Part shown: positions 39,101-54,169 of the stretch, piece by piece | Layout of the letters: the number at the start of each line of letters is the position of its first letter | Position numbering within the stretch: the first letter of the stretch is position 1 | Assembly (NCBI GenBank): GCA_963966185.1 | Contig: CAWZYM010000138.1 | Span: 238,501-302,500, forward strand | Reading direction: 5' to 3' | Length of the DNA: 64,000 nucleotides | Source: Rhabditoides inermis | Lineage: Eukaryota > Nematoda > Chromadorea > Rhabditida > Rhabditidae | The notes under the pieces: generated by a model | What the model was told of the DNA's origin: nothing | What the model saw: the letters and a program-made list of their open reading frames with translations, nothing else | The model's database searches: none | Program-made: the position numbers and the translations under genes

Positions 39101-41082
39101 ACGCCGTCGAAATCGCCCCACTCACCGCCGACGACTACCAGATCACGGTAGGGGAGGAGGGAGGGGTACTGTAACTGTAGTGTTCTGTGGTACTGTAACA
39201 GGCGTGACTTCCGTATGACATGAGAGAGGGGTACTGTAGTGTTGCTGTTACTGATATGACTGGAATTACGATAGGGAGAAGGACGAAGTACTGCAGTTTT
39301 CTTTATATTTACAGATATGAGTTTCCTGTTACGATAGGTAGGGCTAACTAGTGTATGGTGAAATGGTGATTTATGCGTGATTGTATGTATAAAATGGTCG
39401 AGAGCATGTTATTGCATTGAAATGCACGAAATTCTTTTCGATTTTGATGACGATGAAACATAATCCTTGTTGAATATATTTATTCACTTTCTTTGTAACA
39501 CTGCCGAATACTAGAAGTGTACTGTACTATAGCGCTATAGCCTGTAGCCTATATAATCGCTGGGTTACTGTACTTTGAATTATCATACCCCTGCAGGAAT
39601 CCGCTTCCTCACTCATCGAGCACTCGCTCCTCCAGCAGCTGCGCGTCGTCCACGTCGGCATGCGGTGGGTACTGTAGATGGAATGGGTTACTGTAGGTGG
39701 TAGTGTGTACTGTAACGGTACTGTAACTATAAGTGGATTAGGGGTACTACACGTTTTATGGTGTACAGGGTACTGCAGGTATTAGGATTAGGTACTGTAT
39801 GAGGCTAGCTGTTTTGTTTTCAGTTTCCCCTTCCACGTGGGTCCGGGTGTCACGGCGCAGTTTGTCGTCAGTCAGTCAATTGTTTCGAATTCATTTTTAT
39901 AACGATTCCAACGTGATTTTTATAACGATTCCCTTGTTAGTAGAACTGTTTTTGATACGTATTATATGTGAGTGCATGTGCAGTCGTATTTAGTTGAGGC
40001 TTTCTACTGCGTAATTGTCCAATGGATACAGACTACTTTGATTATTATGTGTAGACCTGAATGTGAAACATAGTGTGGGTGGTCGTGGTGTTCTTGTATC
40101 TACTCTTCTCTCTTCTGCTCTTTCTGCTCTTCTTTCTGCTCTTCTGGTCTGTCTGAAAAAAAGTGTAGAATGTAGAGAGCCTCATGGTTATTCGCAATCG
40201 CAAAAAAAAACTCATGAAGGTTACAAAACGAAAACACGCAAAAGAACCGAAGTTCCGTCACTACTCTTGGACCGTTGGTCTTTGCAGAATCCATCTCTCC
40301 CCCGAGAAAGAATAGTAATTCTCAAAGTTCACATGATCGAATGTATACCGCGTATGTGACTGACACCCCACCACTACTCTTTCAGAGTCCATCTCCCCGC
40401 CCTCGGACCGCCCGGCCCTGCTTGTCCAGTCGACGGAGCTGCACGTGGTTCCAGTGGCCAGGGAGGGGAAGGGGGTGGGAGGAGTGGGAGTGGGAGGGGC
40501 GGCTGCCAGGAGGTGGGTTGTTGGTGTTTATTGTTTGTATTGTGTTTATATTATAATGTTTGTTGTGGTCCGTGGATCAAGAATAGGAGCTAATCGACCA
40601 ATCATTGATATATGAAGATGTTTTGTGCTATTTGTTAGAGAGTGAAACTTATTTTTAAATGTTGTGTCATTCATATAGCTAGTAATAACATGCATACCGT
40701 GTGTGTTTGTGTTGCATAGCCATAAAATGCTCTCACAAATTGCAATTGAAATTGAAATTTCAAAAATCGAAACGTAAATATCGTGAAACGTATGGGCAAA
40801 CGTAGGTGGATTTGAAAACGGTTTTCGAATGGGGACGTCTTAGGGTATCTCTGATAGCATTTTGGTCGTCATCGGCTTATGTGACCTAATGAACACTCCT
40901 TGTCAGACGCTCGTCCGTGGCGTCTTCGACAGTGGAGCAGTCCATCCCTCCAGTCACATCCTCATTCCATCGACTGTTCGAGGGAGAAGGAGGGGAGATG
41001 GTGGGTCTTTCTTTTCCATGCCTCTTTATCGATGGTAGTATTTACCGCGACAGTCAACAAGACGAATAAAGATAGAAAGAGA

Positions 41083-41118
<36 letters not shown>

Positions 41119-42507
41119 TCTTCACCTCGCAGCCGTTCCGCGTCCTCCCCCGCTCCCTCGCCCCTCCCTGTCTCGTCCACGGCAACGGCGGAGGAAGCCA
41201 TCCCATGCTCGTGCACGCTCTGGCCAAGGGTGGGTATCCTAGACTTAGTATTACTTATGTTAGTATGTCTTCAGTATGTATTGTTTTGTGATCTTTACTT
41301 CTTTCCTTTGTACTTTGGCTAATTCGCCTTTTTTCCATCGTCGAAGTTGTTTAGTTCATCTATTCTCACCTTATCTACTTGCATCTTTCCAGATTCCTCT
41401 CCCTACACTCGCTACACAGCCGTGCGCGTCGAGTCGTGTGGGGGCGGAGCGAGCGGGGGCGGGGCTTCGGTCGGCTACCGTATCCTCATCCGCCATCCGA
41501 AGGAGGTGAAGGAAAAGGACGAGGGAGGGTGGCAGGCCGGAGAGGAGGTAGAGTTTTAGACAATGTCTCTAAACTGTTTTTCATTCTCGATAATCGTTCG
41601 AAAAGTAAGTTTTTTTTAAATAATGGACTTGATATCCGTCTCTAATTGTGACTGACATTCCAGTTGCGGGTTTGTAAATTCAGTGAAACATAATGTTCAT
41701 ACAACTGAATCAAGTAAGCATCAATCTGTATCTTAAATTCTGATTGTGATTGAGGCCTCGTCTCCGTCGGTCGACGAGGAGCGCAGAAGACACAGGGAGA
41801 TTGTCAGTGCACTCAAGGTGAGGGGGATAGACAATTGTATGTATGCATGCATGTATGTAAGATTACCAACTAGCGAGTTTTCTTGTGAGGAATAACATTC
41901 ACTGCCGACATATACATCTCGAGTAGTGCAGTCTAGTAGTCGACTAGGTGTTTCCCACAGATTTCCGTGATATTTATGTAAATGTGACAGTTATGTGGCG
42001 AGAAATAGCTTTCATGTGCATGCTGTAACGGGGGATTAGCACGGTTCATTAATGATCAACATGTTGCTCTCAGGAATCACAAGTACGTTCAGTATATCCA
42101 TACTCAATTTGTATTGCAGCCCCGTCCCTCGCACCTCATCTCAGCCGGCTGTCCTCCCTCGCTGTGTCTGCCCGAATACACGCGGGTCTCTGCCCAGCCA
42201 GTCGGCAGGAGTGGCGTCGTATGGATGCACAGGGCTCACGTCGTCATTGGGGAGAAGGTGGGTGGGAGGATATGTCTCTATTGATGATTTGCATCTGTGG
42301 CTTTGTCCCTGTTTTCTTCGATTTTTTCTCTCACGCAAGCGGCAAGCATGTTCAGTTTGGTTTCGTTTTTTTTTTGCGTTTTTTCGCCAACTGTGAATTG
42401 AGAACCGCATGTGTAATCACTGTGACCGGCGTGTGCGTAAAATTCAATAACCACGATTGATCATTAATCTCACACAAAAATAATCCACTCAGTCGTATCT
42501 GTTCCAG

Positions 42508-42560
<53 letters not shown>

Positions 42561-45442
42561 CTCTCATCCACACATCACAACCCCACTCTCCTTCCAGCCC
42601 TTCTCCCTGCTGCTCTCCCTCTCGTCCGTGTCCGAGGCCTCCCGCAGTCTGTCGGATGAGTGCGCCGCCTTCCCTCTCCTCATGGGAATAGAGGGAATGG
42701 ACATGGAGCTGAGGCTGAAAGGTCAGACCTATGAGCGATCCTATGAGGGGATGGGATGTGTTAGGGGATAGGGGAGGTGATGTTAGGGGTGAGGAATGAT
42801 TGTTTCCTATGTGCTCTGCTACGTTGTCGTTATGTGGATATGCTTTTCGAATTGATGTGATGTACGGATAACAACGTTCCATTACTTCGGAGTATGTTCT
42901 ATTGCTCTTCTGGCGCGCGTGAAACGTACGAGTTATCACAAACACTCTTTTCGAAATTTTCAATGCTAGTCGAAATCTATTTGCTGCTAAATATTCTTTG
43001 TCACTCAAGGTGAAATCTAGCTTAGACGTCAAATTGCCGATTGTCCTATTGTCTTATTAGCTGAAACGTACATGTCATTAGTCTGATCGAAAGTGTCTTC
43101 TGAGTGTTTGAGGAAGAGAGAGAGAAAGAGAGAGAGAGAAGGAGAGGATAGAGGGACACTTAGTGCCTGGTCACGGCGCAACGCGCGATCACGCGCGTCG
43201 TCATTTCGAGACGAGACAACGCGGCGCGTTGTCCATGCCACGCGCGCTGACCGGCGCGCGTTGTTTCGGGATTTTTGACGGGCAAAGCGTGATATCACGC
43301 TGCCGCTCATTCGAGATTTGCGAAAGCGTTAGTTCGGGATCGCGCGTCATTTCGAGACGCCTGCATCCCATGCACAGCCTCCTCATTGCCTTTCTCATAA
43401 ATGAGACGGTTGAGAAATGGGACAAAACATGTGGCAGGCGGCGTTGTTTCGGGATTTTCTAAAGTATCGGTCTGTCTCTTCGAAACACTCCCAAATACCC
43501 CCAAAACACTTCGGAATCGCCTTTCGAATCGCCCTCAGAACACTCCCGAATTGCCTTCGAAACACTCCCGAATACCCCCGAACACTTCGGATTGCCTTGC
43601 TATGCCTTCGAAACACTCCCGAATGGCTTTCGAAGAGACTGACCGCACCTTAACTTCTCCAACTACCACGCGCGTTATTTCGGGATTCTCGAATTCGAGA
43701 CATTCGTCGCGCGTTCATTTCACGCGGCGCGATTTCGGGAAAAGCGTGGCGTGATGGAATGACGACCACACGCCGAGACAAAATCGCGCGTGAAACAACG
43801 TCGTTGCGCCGTGACCATGCACTAGGGCCACTGTCTGACCTATTTGCCTTGCAGACGTGACCCTTCCGTGCCGTCTGGTGCCGTCTGTGGAGGACACCTC
43901 CCGAGTGCACAGGGGCAGGGAGGCCATGTGCTATGCGGCATGCGAGGCCACCAAGTGGAGTGTCAGGGTGAGCGGGGGGGGGAGAGAACATGCTTTTGGA
44001 AGTTCAACAGTTGCCAGTTGAATCGCGTGAGTTTCAAAATGAGGTGCCATTGGATTGTTTAACATTTGCAACGCGGTGTTACTGTGATAGTGAAACGTAT
44101 TATGGTCTGTTGTTGCGATAATTGAGGTATTTGTTATGCGGTCAGCGAGAGAACGAAGTGGAAGGTCAGGGTGAGGTGAGGATGAACTGGTTATCATTGA
44201 ATTGACATCTTGATCTACTTATTGGAGAGGAATTAGTCGTTTTTATGCAACGACGTGTTATAGTTGTAGTGAACTGTTTGACAAATTGATTGTTTGACAA
44301 ATTGATTGGAAAGTGTTATTGAAGAACGTTTCGCATTTTAATATATTTTCCAGAGAGTGAAAACGAATGAATCAACATCAATGTAATCGTATTTCTTCGC
44401 AGTCCGAACCCACGCCGGATGAGCTGCGAGAGGCGAACGGCGGAGGGGAGGAGACGAGGAGAGGAGGAGGAGGAGAGAGGAAGGAGGTGCGTGGGAGAGG
44501 GGGACAGTGAGGGAGGGGGGGGAAGGCGAGATAAAGAGTATTAGAGGTCCATTTGCTTTTCTGTTTTTCCCTAGGCCTAGGAGTGGTCCAAAGTGGAGTA
44601 TCGTAGCCAGGTCGCCCATGTACCATGAACAGTCAGGACTCGCGCCGCACTGTACCAGCCAAGGAGCCCCAATACTGTAGAATTGTGTGTGTTTCCAGAT
44701 AACCCATCATGCTACCATTGTATGTACATGTCTCGGAAACAGGCTGATAAAACAAAAAAATCGTAGACAGGTGGAGTCGTGGAGTCAAGATGTAAAGGTG
44801 TAAAGAGAGAATGGAAGAGGAGAAAACAGTCTGCTCGCTTTTTTCCATGACTTATAGGCAGCAGTGATGTGTGAATAGTCAGAAATTAATGATGTTACTA
44901 ATCCACCCCAAGGATATTGAGAATTAAATAATATCAAGCAATTTCGTTTGAGGATGGTGCGGTGGAGAACTATGGCAGTCGGACGGGTGCTGCTGGCGAA
45001 GGGAGAGAGAGGAAAGGAGGACGACTCGTCAAGTTCCAGTCAGTACTTTCTTTATACTTGCACATCACCTCACCACAGTCAACTGCTGTTTATGTGTTTT
45101 TGTGTGTTTTTGGACAACGTGTCAGCTCCACTCACTCAGTATTCTTCACTCAGTATACCTTATATCTTATACCAATCAACTGCTGTTCATGTATCTTGTG
45201 TTCTGGGAGTAGAGTCGCATTGCAGCACTCAGTCGTCGCTGGTTGCGGGTCTGTCTCACTGGGTGCACTACTCGCTCTCTGGGGGCGACTGCGGAGGACA
45301 CGCACTGCTCACGGGGCCGCAGGGTGAGTGGTTTCAGGTACTCATTCTCCACAGCTTCCACAACCACCCACTGAACGCGGTTTTGGTTCAGAGTTGCGGA
45401 GTAGTTATCTCCTTCCTTTCTCTTTCCCTTCTACCTATTGCT

Positions 45443-45486
<44 letters not shown>

Positions 45487-48400
45487 TTCTCTCTTTCTCA
45501 GGAGAGCGCACGACGTCAGGTATGTAACGTGTGCTGTACATATGGGTCACGTTGATGTATAGGGCATCCCCCCCCGTTCATCGTACGGCAGTCATTTCGC
45601 CGAATGTTTACTAGACAGCATTTGAGGCATCAATTGGCCGTTATCGGCCCGTGCGAGACCATTCGGCCGCGCAACTCGCGCGCTTGACGGTCTCTTTTTA
45701 GGGAAATGAGGGTCATTTGCAAGTCTAATGAAGCAGAGTTCTCCATCTTCTAAAGTTAATTACTCCTTTTAGAATTAAGCAATCATCACAAAATTTTGAT
45801 ATGTGATGGGTATCAGTAGTTCTCATCGATCTCTAGTGTTCGATTTTTTTGATTTTCGCGTCCGTTTTCTAATTAGAGTCCAAAAACCTTGATTTTGACT
45901 CGATTTCCAATGGGAAAGCTCCGAAACTTAATTACTCTCTTCAAACTTATCGCACAGCGCCCAGTTTTCTGGAGAAGATGCCCAGATAGAATGCTCAGAG
46001 ATCTCTAGTGCTCGATTTTTCGATTTCCGTCATTTTTACCATGTTTGACCACAAAAACATACAATCGGGGCAAATTTGCATAAAATTCTCGTCTGTCTGG
46101 CGAGCCAGCGATATTGCCGTACGCTGAAAGGGGGGAATGGCCTATATGTTTGGGTCCAATCTGACTGATATGTTTCACACCAGTCTCATAACATGTTTGC
46201 TATTCTTTCTACAATAGACTACGTGTCTACCATTCTTTTAAAAACACTACTCTCTAAAGCGGAAGACAAACTCAAATCTAGGCCTAGATTTGCCTCAGAA
46301 ACACCTCAGATTTGTATCTGAGGGTCGGAAAGTGGGTCAGATATGCTTCGGATTTTGCCTCAGATTGTCTCCCCAGCCTCAGAAAAAGGGTCAGATTGTT
46401 GCTTGCCGCCAAAAGGTGGCGAACTTGAGATTGGTCTCGCAGCGAATCTGAGGGTATGGCTGCTTTCTGGGCCGTCCATCCTTGGCGCGCTTTTCTGAAC
46501 CTGGACAGTGTGCTGACTGGCAAAATGCCCGTTACCATGTCCCCAATTTCGCAGTGGGACAAATCGAGATTGGGCCTCTTTCGGCGGGAAGCAACAATCT
46601 GACCCTATTTCTGAGGCTGGTGAAACAATCTGAGGCAAATATGACCCAAAATCTGAACCTGTTTCTGACACTCAGATACAAATCTGAGGCTGTTTCTGAC
46701 CATAGGATTTGAGTCTGTCCGCTACTTTATACACGACGCCGAAAAAATATTACTATTCGTTGCCGACTTTCCAATTGTTCTCCCTCGCAGGTTCGGGCAA
46801 GTCGGCTGTGTGCGCGCTGCTCGCACGAAGGCTCTTCATGGTAATCTACCTGTGATAGTTTATGTTGTATTGTAAGTATGTAAGTGATTGTTGTCTACGA
46901 TCTGAGTTCATGATTGTTAGGCACATAATTGGGCTGAAAGTTGTGACAGGATAACTGTATATGAACATCATGATTTTTGACGAAGAAGAAAGTCACGGTA
47001 TTGGTCTTAAAATGTGTTTGCCGTTTTCGTTTCCGTGTGATACGTATACACGATGTAGTAAAATTAAAAAAGTATTGCGCGTCGATTAGTCTGAGGTGTT
47101 TCATAGTTGATCCATATTGATTGATTCATTTCGTTCAGGGCCAGCACTGCGCGTTTGTCTCGCGCGTCGACTGTCGGCAGTGGAAGGGTGAGTCATTTTG
47201 TTATTTTTTCGTTTTCCGTGTTCTGATCCATCTCAATTTGCATAATACTGAGATTGACCGGTTGTGTGTTTTTGAATCGAAATTGAAAATAAGACGTGAA
47301 TAGCATTAGTTAGAAACACGAACTCTGACTCTTTTTGAAAAATTGAAGCGTATTTGGAGTGTATGTTGCATACATGTGATGATTGGCAGGCAAGCAGTCC
47401 GAGTCTATCGAGAAGGTGCTGGTAGCAGAGCTGGCGCGGCTGAGGCAACGGTGCGTGGGTGGGGACGGTCTCACAGTAGTCTAGAAACTTTCGAGATTGC
47501 ATACTTTCCAATATTATTCTCTAAATGTTGTGTTGGACAGTACATATTCGGCAGAGTAGGGTTAGGTGCGTTGCAGGAGTGAGTGCTATGAGTTGCAGGC
47601 GTCCGTCTGTGCTCATCCTGGACGACCTGGACTTCATCTCAGCCGCCAACGAGGAGGAGCAGCGGCAGGTGGCACTCGAGAGGATATTCGGCAGTCAGTG
47701 GGGGGTGAATCCATGACAGTGCGAGGTAGACGGCGTGACTGGAATGGATTGAAGTTAGGGCCTGAGCGAATTCCCTTGTTTCTTGCATGAATCACTAAGA
47801 AACAGAGGTTAGACTTAGATATTATGTTTGTTTTGATCACAAAACCTTCTAACTTTGTCATTGAGGATTCAGTTCGCTAAACTTAATACTTACTGTGAAA
47901 CGTATGAGACATGGTTCTATTCTGACCGATTGCAGTGATCTCGTCCCGCCTCGCTGCCTCCCCGATTCCAGTGCTGGTCACTGCCAAGAGACTCCACTCC
48001 CTTCACAAGTGGGTCGAGTTCGAGTCATATTCAGTAGTTATATGATTGAGTATCGGAGTCGGAAGCGTCTCCGCGCAAGCCATGTCAGTGGTACGCTGTC
48101 TTTACTTATTAGACCATTATTATTCCAGTTAGTATTTTGAAGTGTTGATATCAGATGCTGATTCACTATGGCCCTAGATCTAACTCAGATATGTCAATGT
48201 CTAGCGTATTCAAGTATTTTACATAATTTCGAACGTATTTTTATCAGCGCAACTTCTAATTGCTTCTTCAAAAATTGAGTGAACATGGTCTATTGCTGAA
48301 ACATATTCTGATTAAACTGTTTCTCACTGATTGTCTAGGAATGCAGTAACAGTATTATTAGAGCGGTAAAAGACTTTCATTACTATTTTCTCCCGTCACC

Positions 48401-48558
48401 ACACAAAGCGCGAAAGTGATGCATATTTCTGCAAACATTCATTTTCATCAGCATTCTTTCCCTTTTCAGATCACTGGTGTCGACTGGCGGCAAGCGGTTC
48501 TTCGCAGTGACGGAGGAGATCGGGGAGCTGAGCAAGGTGGGCAAGGGAGGAGAGAGAG

Positions 48559-48607
<49 letters not shown>

Positions 48608-51600
48608 AGGGGGTGAGAATGTATGTAATTTACGAACGTGTGTTATTGCAAAAATATGATTCAGCGCGGGTGGTAGACATTCAGAGCAATTTACTGCTCT
48701 AATTTCAATGAGTTTCTTTCTGTTTCATATATTTTTTTTATTAGTCGTTCACTCTCAGTTCATCTTCGCAATAATATCGTAAATGCCACCAAACACTACA
48801 CGTACAGTACAGATACAGACAAACAATGCGAAACTGTGAGAATATATTCTAAACGATAATTCTATAGAGGATTTTCAAATAAAAAAAATCAATTGTTGCC
48901 TAAATTGGGGGACTGAACTCTGAACTAGAGGCTAGAGGTGATCTAGTCTCGTCTGCGTTGTGCGATTGTGCATTGTGAACTCTCTATTCTAGCAAAGCAA
49001 TATTACAACGATACTCTGCAATGGCTCTCAAGTTCGCGAGTCCGCGACGATCACAAAATGCTGTGGGACTGATGATAAGGAGATAAGGGTAAAAGTGGGC
49101 GTGGTGTGTGTGGGCGGGGCCGGCTATACGTTGAGTGTGGACACGGAGAGTGTCCCGTCCGAGTGGAGTCTTCGGGAGTTGCTGCCATCCGGCTCGTTGA
49201 CGTGCACAATGATGTCCACAGTTCTGCAATCGATTATTTTATTGATTTTTTAACGTACGAACAAGCTATTGAGTAAGAGCAAGATGACAACTGACAACGC
49301 ATTTAATTGATGAAACGTATTGCATTTTCAAGTAGCGTGGTATTGTCTATATGCGTGTATCGAGTGCAGTGAATTTGTCGAGACGTCGAGAAACAATATA
49401 GAAGTTATTAGCGTTTCGTTTTCAGTAGTACTCTCTACTCATGACATGCAACATATTGCATCTGGGATGTGTTGGGACATTGGCTCACTTGCTCACCGCT
49501 TGCTTAGCCATGAGTGCTTGTTGCAGAAGACGATGTGATAGCGTCCCGGCCGCTCGGCCTCCATGCCAGTCCTCTCGTGCACCAGCTTGGCGGTCAACTT
49601 CAGCCACGGGTACACCTGAGAGTTGCCATGAGTGACTTCGGCTTCATGCTGTATCATCGTAGTCTACACAAAATGATGGTTCTGTGCAAGTTCGTTTTCT
49701 ATGAGAACCTATGAGCACAATTCTAGATTCGTTCAGTAAACTGTAAACACATAATGCCGCGCATCGTTTGAAATGAGCGTTTCCAAGATATATTGATTCG
49801 TAGATACGCATACTTTTCGCCATAGGTTTTCACAGCAATATATTTTCGCTGATATCTTGTAAATATCCACTCACCATCTCCAGTTTCTCGTGGTCGAAGT
49901 CCTCCTTCTTGTCGCCCTTCTTGTGCGCGGAGGCGATGTTCGAGTTGCCGTCCTCCTACAAGTATGTAGTCAGATCTCATCACTCTATAGTTATGCCATT
50001 TGTAAGTTTCACTATGCATATACATGGGAGTACAACTGATTGGAGCAATTTCTTGTTCGTTGGTGTTTCCAATCGAATCAGCAATATTCTACAATATTAG
50101 TAATAGTATAGCCGTACCTGCTCGAGCGGCTCGAAGAACACTCCGAAGAAGACGTCCCCGTCGGTGCGGAAGTACCAGCGCAGCTGCTTCTGCTCCTAAA
50201 AGGCACATGTAATGTATGCAACATTTTTTCTATGGAATTAGGTTATTAGGTTTTCAATTGACGTACACTAGTTGTACTATTGTTGCAGCATATTTTAGCT
50301 GTCTAGAAAATGTTGAAAATGTGAGAGATAGTGAATACGAAAAGGACACGTGACATCGGTGACATATAACATAATGTGGCACGGTATCACACGTGTAATA
50401 TGATCGAATAATCTCTGCTGACGTTGTCGTAATCCAAGAACCCCATGTTGTTCTCGCCTAGGACGACCCCGGATTCAACCGGCTAAACAAGACAAAAAAG
50501 TCGAGTTAGACTCACGGTGACGTCGACATGCCAATGCTTGTGTTTCCTGGCTGGCACGTGCACCGTCTCCAAGTGGTCGAGGATGCCGCACGTGGGCGGC
50601 TGCCAGTAGGCCGACTCGGGCAGCTTCACAGCAGGGATGCACTTGATCGACTGCAATCGGAGACTGTGGTGGACATGTACTTGTTTATATGGAATGTGCA
50701 AGCATCGGCCCTGTGTGAAACTTTTCTGCTGTACTTTGTGTTTCACAAATTGCTGCGAAATGACGGTTGAAGTGGTGTTAAGACACGTTGTATGGATGGA
50801 ATGAACGTTGGCTCGTTCAGTATTCCGGAATGATGACTCACCTCGTTCTTCCCTCCCATAGTAGTAGGGATGTGGTCGAGTGAGACCTCTGCCTCGAGGA
50901 TCTGCAGGAAGTTGCTGTCGTACAGGCGGAAGCTGCAACACAAAGATTATCCACATTTACACGAGAGTCGCACATTGACCATACCATAGTGTTTTCATCT
51001 CACAGTTGCAGTGTGCAGTCTTGTACGATCTGGTCTTCGACTAATTACCGAAGATTCTCTGTTTCACTACTACACTATTCTGTTTTGAAAACATAACTGG
51101 GTAATAACAAACTTGCACGTTGTATAGTTAATAAGTCAGCTGGACATTGGGATGTGAACATATATTTACATACCGTTCCCCGAACCCGGCAGGCATCATT
51201 CCCTTGGCGAGCCGGTAGGGCACGTGGATCCAGCGGGCGATGTTCACCATCTCGGCAGGGGAGACCTGATGAAGGGAATGGATTTATAATGTTTTTTTAC
51301 TCTACCGGCGAGACTTATTCGAATTTCGGCGGCTGTTTAGTAGATTGTGCGTTGACATCATTCCGTATTCCGTCAGATTGTGTGATTTGCGTAATGCTTT
51401 CTTCAATTTTTCACAAAAGTGGTGCAGGAACCTCAAATTGTGAATTGTATGTTTCGAGTATGAATCTGCTCAAAAAACGGTAGAAATCTACAATTCTCAC
51501 TCCCGGCACAGTTGTATGTATTAAAATAAATCATCCACCAGTTCCGGGTAGTTCTCAAAGTGGAACAGCTGGCTGTAGTAGGCGAGCGTTCCGGAGGATA

Positions 51601-53966
51601 CGAAGAGCATGGTGAAGGGGTTGATCTCGTAGCCACTCATGTCGACCACGTGGCGAAGCGACGACAGCTTGCCCGTCCTCTCTTCCTGCAAGTGTCTGTT
51701 CGTACGTCTTGTTAATTTCCATTCCTGCCATTCCACGTGTAGACACGTTGCATTGTGATGCGGCAGTGTGAGGATGGGGTTGGAGACTAGTATAAGTGCG
51801 CGTACCTGTGCCATGACCTCTCGCAGCATTCTCTCGAACTGCCAGAACTGGTAGAGGCACGCCTCCGAGGAGGGACAGCCGTGCGCGATAGACTGAAAGA
51901 GGGTTCCACGAGAGTTGTGCTTCAGAGGTTCTATAATGTTTGAGTCTGTGATGTTTTCACAATTCCTCTAGTCGTTTAGCACGAATTATGTATTTGGGTT
52001 TTTTTTTCGCATAGGTAATCTGTATTGCACCGAAGCTATAGAGATGTTTTCAAAAGAAATGTGTTGGTGATCCTTACACAGAATCAATAACGGAATCATA
52101 GTTGCTAATAGTTTCCCTCGCTCACCTCAACAGTGATGGAGGCATAGTCGATGTACCACAACAGTCGGTTGTGGATGTCGGTGTGCGGCTGGATATCGCC
52201 TGAAAAACACGGTGTCAAACATATCAACCTCAAATTAATGACACCCACCCCTCGGCATGAGTCGCTTTTTGAAAATGGGGTTCTCATCGAATGAAAGCGT
52301 CGGCTTCGTGTCCTGGAAAAATATTCACTACTAATGGTTCATGTTTTCGATATGATAAGGCTATCGCATTGGTGTGTACTTGTCAGCGCAACTGTAAGCA
52401 TGTAGTGAAACGTATAGAAAGTATTCGAAATCAATCAAAAGTCATGTTACGCACTAGCTGCAGTGCCTTCCTCATTCTGAGGTGGTTGTTGAGTGCCTTG
52501 CTGGCCGTCTCCACCACCTCCTCCCTCTTCTTGTGCACCCGCTCCGAGTTGAGGATGAAACGGTAGATGTTGAAGTCGGTGTCGAACTGCAATAGAGGGT
52601 TATGGAAGTTGCGTGAGACTAGCTGATGACAATTGGAACATGTCGTACACTGACTGTTTATCAGCCTGATTCCGACATGTACATACAATGGTAGCATGAT
52701 GGGTTATCTGGAAGCACACACTCTACAGTGGGGTATTGGGGCTCCTTGGCTGGAACAGTGCGGCGCGAGTCCTGACTGTTCATGGTAGATGGGCGTGGAC
52801 ATCGCGAAGTGACCAGTTCCGGATGCGAGGCGTGGTAGAAGATCTTGAAAGACTGCCGCCGCCGATGGTAGGGCTCTCAGAGAGTGAGAGTGGGTTCACG
52901 CGGCCCACCGGGAGGTAGTGGAATTCGGTAGAACAATTGCCCGCGAGGGGAATCGAACCAGCGACCGTTCACTTAGCAAGCTGTGACGCTATCCACTTGG
53001 CCAACCCGGCCCTCGTACACTGACTATTATGATTTTCGCATTCTTCAGGGAAAGTGACGGCGTTCACAGTAAGGCACAGTCAAATAGAAGATCAAAGGTG
53101 GACGTAGAGCATAAGCAGCGTGACTGACGGTGGGATGAATGGGCTGTGTGATGTTGAGCTTGACCTCGCTGACCAGCTTGCGGCTCTCGGCCGACAGCGG
53201 CTGACCGAACGGCGTCGACTGCTTTGTCATACCTGAAAAGGACAGGGGAGAGTTCTGGAATACGCACGAACACACTTGGATACCGCTGGTTGACGAGGTT
53301 GTGACATCAAGTTGAGAACATGAATATGCAGGCAATATTATGAAATGTTTTTGCTGCGAAAACATCTGAATTCTGATTGGATAAGGTGACGTGAGCTCGT
53401 AAGCAAACGGATCTGGGCGGCAATTTCACGGTTCGGGTGGTACGAGGCGGGTTCGCGTTGACCGCATCGTACTCCTTTTCGGGTTTGGAATGAACGCAAG
53501 TCGGGTCCGGATCGGGAGGCAAACACTGTGTTTGCTACTTGAAGGCGTGACCTTTTGGTCGGCTCTGACCGCCGCGGTATTGTTATTAATGGCGTTACCA
53601 GATGGCTATCAGTGGTTATTATAGTAAGAGAAACGTACCCATGGGTTCTTTGCTAGAGGAGAACATGGGAGGAATGGTGCGAGCAATGGTTGGAAAAGGT
53701 TGCGGGTGCGAATGCAGAGAGGGATTATGAAAGAAAGGGTGGCGCGATTAGCTCTGGTAATTAGCTATTCTGCACAATTTCGCTTCGAGGTATGTTTGTG
53801 GTTACAATAATGTACAGGGGAAAAATCAACACCACGATTAGGGGAAGAAAACCAAAAAAGAGAGAGCGAACATGGTGAGCGAGAGAGCAATTTGCTCGAA
53901 TTTCGTGATTGAAATGGGAGTTGGAACACGTCAACAGTGACAAAGTGCCTTGAAGAGTACAGTGAG

Positions 53967-54014
<48 letters not shown>

Positions 54015-54129
54015 GGAGGTAATCAATAGGCGGCTGGATACAGGTAGAGAGAGAGAAAAAGGCGGAAGGCTGCACATAGTGAGCGTCCAAAAGGGATGAT
54101 TCGAGAGATGGGCCGATCCGATACCGGAT

Positions 54130-54169
<40 letters not shown>

